7,803 nt of DNA from Comamonadaceae bacterium (GTDB lineage Bacteria; Pseudomonadota; Gammaproteobacteria; Burkholderiales; Burkholderiaceae_C): NCBI GenBank assembly GCA_947478935.1, contig CANJXV010000117.1, positions 1-7,803 on the forward strand, given 5' to 3'. Every line of letters begins with the position of its first letter. Position 1 is the first letter of the stretch. Shown piece by piece: positions 6,857-7,803 of this stretch. The position numbers and the translations under genes were made by a program. The notes under the pieces are model-generated. The model was not told the DNA's origin and did not search any database. It was given only the letters and a program-made list of their open reading frames with translations.

Positions 6857-7302
6857 TGGACATCCACCAAATACTTAAACAATTGCCCCACCGATACCCG
6901 TTTCTGATGGTGGATCGGGTGTTGGAAATCGACAAAGGCAAGACCATCAAGGCCTTGAAAAATGTCACGATCAACGAACCCTTTTTTGAAGGGCATTTCC
7001 CGCACCGTCCGGTCATGCCTGGCGTCTTGATGCTCGAAGCGCTGGCGCAGGCGGCGGCCTTGTTGGCCTTTGACGCGCTGGATACCTCGCCTGACGACCA
7101 ATCGGTGTATTACTTTGCCGGCATCGACGCGGCGCGCTTTAAGCGCCCCGTGGAGCCGGGAGATCAGCTCTTGTTGGAGGTGGAGTTATTGCGCATGAAG
7201 GCCGGTATTTTCAAGTTCAAAACACGGGCTAGTGTGGCTGGCGAGACGGCGGTAGAAGCTGAGTTGACCTGCGCCATGCGCAGCATCGCTCCCAAGGATT
7301 AA
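6853..7302 (+). CDS. fabZ: 3-hydroxyacyl-ACP dehydratase FabZ
   Basis: FabZ removes water from (3R)-hydroxyacyl-ACP to give trans-2-enoyl-ACP in type II fatty-acid synthesis, in the cytoplasm. It competes with LpxA and LpxD for the same hydroxyacyl-ACP pool, which fits its place between their genes. The 149-residue product has the hotdog fold's signatures: PHRYPFLMVDRV at about 12-23, NVTINEPFFEGHFP with catalytic H48, and the central helix PGVLMLEALAQAAALL with catalytic E62. Length is normal for the family. Two ATGs lie side by side at 6853 and 6856; the first overlaps the lpxD stop as ATGA and gives the common MMDIH start, and the second would drop one residue. A GAAAG at 6836-6840 is a distant, weak Shine-Dalgarno, so coupling to lpxD is likely. 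lpxA follows after one base. Confidence 0.97.
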   Translation: MMDIHQILKQLPHRYPFLMVDRVLEIDKGKTIKALKNVTINEPFFEGHFPHRPVMPGVLMLEALAQAAALLAFDALDTSPDDQSVYYFAGIDAARFKRPVEPGDQLLLEVELLRMKAGIFKFKTRASVAGETAVEAELTCAMRSIAPKD

Positions 7303-7303
7303 T

Positions 7304-7803
7304 ATGAGTGGGATTCATCCGACCGCGCTGGTTGATGCCGGCGCTGAGCTTGACCCGACCGTGACGGTTGGTCCGTACACGATCATAGGTCCGCATGTGC
7401 GCATCGGTGCGGGAACGTCGGTTGGCCCGCACTGCGTCATCGAAGGCCACACCACCATAGGCCGAGATAACCGGATCTTTCAGTTCAACTCGCTCGGTGC
7501 CATCCCTCAAGATAAAAAGTATGGTGGCGAGCCGTGTGCGCTGGAGATTGGTGATCGCAACACCATCCGCGAGTTTTGTACTTTCAATATCGGCTCGCCT
7601 GGCGACGTTGGCATCACCCGCGTGGGTGATGACAACTGGATCATGGCCTATGTGCACCTCGCGCATGACTGCCAAGTGGGCAACAACACCATTTTTGCAA
7701 ATAACACGCAATTGGCCGGCCATGTGCATGTGGGCGATTGGGTGATATTGGGCGGCTTTACCGTGGTGCACCAGTATGTACGTATCGGTGCACACAGCAT
7801 GAC
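7304..7803 (+). CDS. lpxA: UDP-N-acetylglucosamine O-acyltransferase, N-terminal part
   Basis: LpxA transfers a 3-hydroxyacyl chain from ACP to UDP-GlcNAc, the first step of lipid A synthesis, in the cytoplasm. The window holds 166 codons of a gene whose products are normally about 260 residues; it is cut by the window end and shows no internal defect. The start is secure: AAGGA at 7294-7298 is 5 bases upstream of ATG 7304, one base after the fabZ stop, and MSGIHPTALVD is typical. Left-handed beta-helix repeats (IGAGTSVGPHCVIEG and similar) run throughout. The catalytic histidine is H121 in AYVHLAHDC, equivalent to E. coli H125. H140 in LAGHV and HQ at 156-157 correspond to substrate-site residues. 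The residue equivalent to the E. coli acyl-length ruler G173 lies just past the window, so chain preference cannot be read. Confidence 0.96.
   Translation, partial: MSGIHPTALVDAGAELDPTVTVGPYTIIGPHVRIGAGTSVGPHCVIEGHTTIGRDNRIFQFNSLGAIPQDKKYGGEPCALEIGDRNTIREFCTFNIGSPGDVGITRVGDDNWIMAYVHLAHDCQVGNNTIFANNTQLAGHVHVGDWVILGGFTVVHQYVRIGAHSM

Noticed and set aside
7229..7795. Long minus-strand ORF (188 codons) opposite fabZ and lpxA
   Set aside because: It lies antisense to two clearly identified genes. Its composition (rich in H, R, A, no domain) is that of a shadow frame in a moderately GC-rich genome.
1..7803. Search for mobile elements, CRISPR, att sites or horizontally acquired blocks
   Set aside because: No transposase or integrase, no terminal inverted repeats and no regularly spaced repeats were seen. 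Gene style and base use look even throughout.

Overview
The window looks like a chromosomal stretch from a betaproteobacterium, most likely order Burkholderiales and close to Comamonadaceae. This rests on gene order and on the style of the protein sequences, since no database search was possible. It is densely coding, entirely on the + strand, and holds a conserved housekeeping and envelope-biogenesis cluster: pyrH (3' end only) - frr - cdsA - dxr - bamA - skp/ompH - lpxD - fabZ - lpxA (5' end only). Both outer genes are cut only by the window edges. No gene inside the window shows a frameshift or internal stop.

Region by region: 1-789 carries the tail of UMP kinase and ribosome recycling factor, separated by 18 bases. 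A 100-base gap follows, which contains a 32-codon ORF overlapping the next start and a small hairpin. 890-2944 carries CDP-diacylglycerol synthase and DXP reductoisomerase. A 90-base gap follows with a candidate sigma70-type promoter. 3035-7803 is a tightly packed run (overlaps of 1, 20 and 4 bases, then a 1-base gap) of bamA, skp, lpxD, fabZ and lpxA.

The genes fit together as an envelope supply line. CdsA makes CDP-diacylglycerol for phospholipids. Dxr commits carbon to isoprenoids, including the undecaprenyl carrier. FabZ supplies fatty-acyl chains to both phospholipids and lipid A. LpxA and LpxD acylate the lipid A precursor. Skp and BamA deliver and insert outer-membrane proteins. PyrH and Frr are the nucleotide and translation genes that usually precede this cluster.

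The main departure from the usual layout is what is absent. The order most often seen in proteobacteria is frr-uppS-cdsA and dxr-rseP-bamA. Here neither uppS (undecaprenyl diphosphate synthase) nor rseP (site-2 protease of the sigmaE pathway) is present, and the two gaps of 100 and 90 bases are far too short to hold them. I see no mobile element, CRISPR array, RNA gene or unfamiliar multi-gene system. Apart from the two missing genes and the small ORF, this is an ordinary core-genome region.
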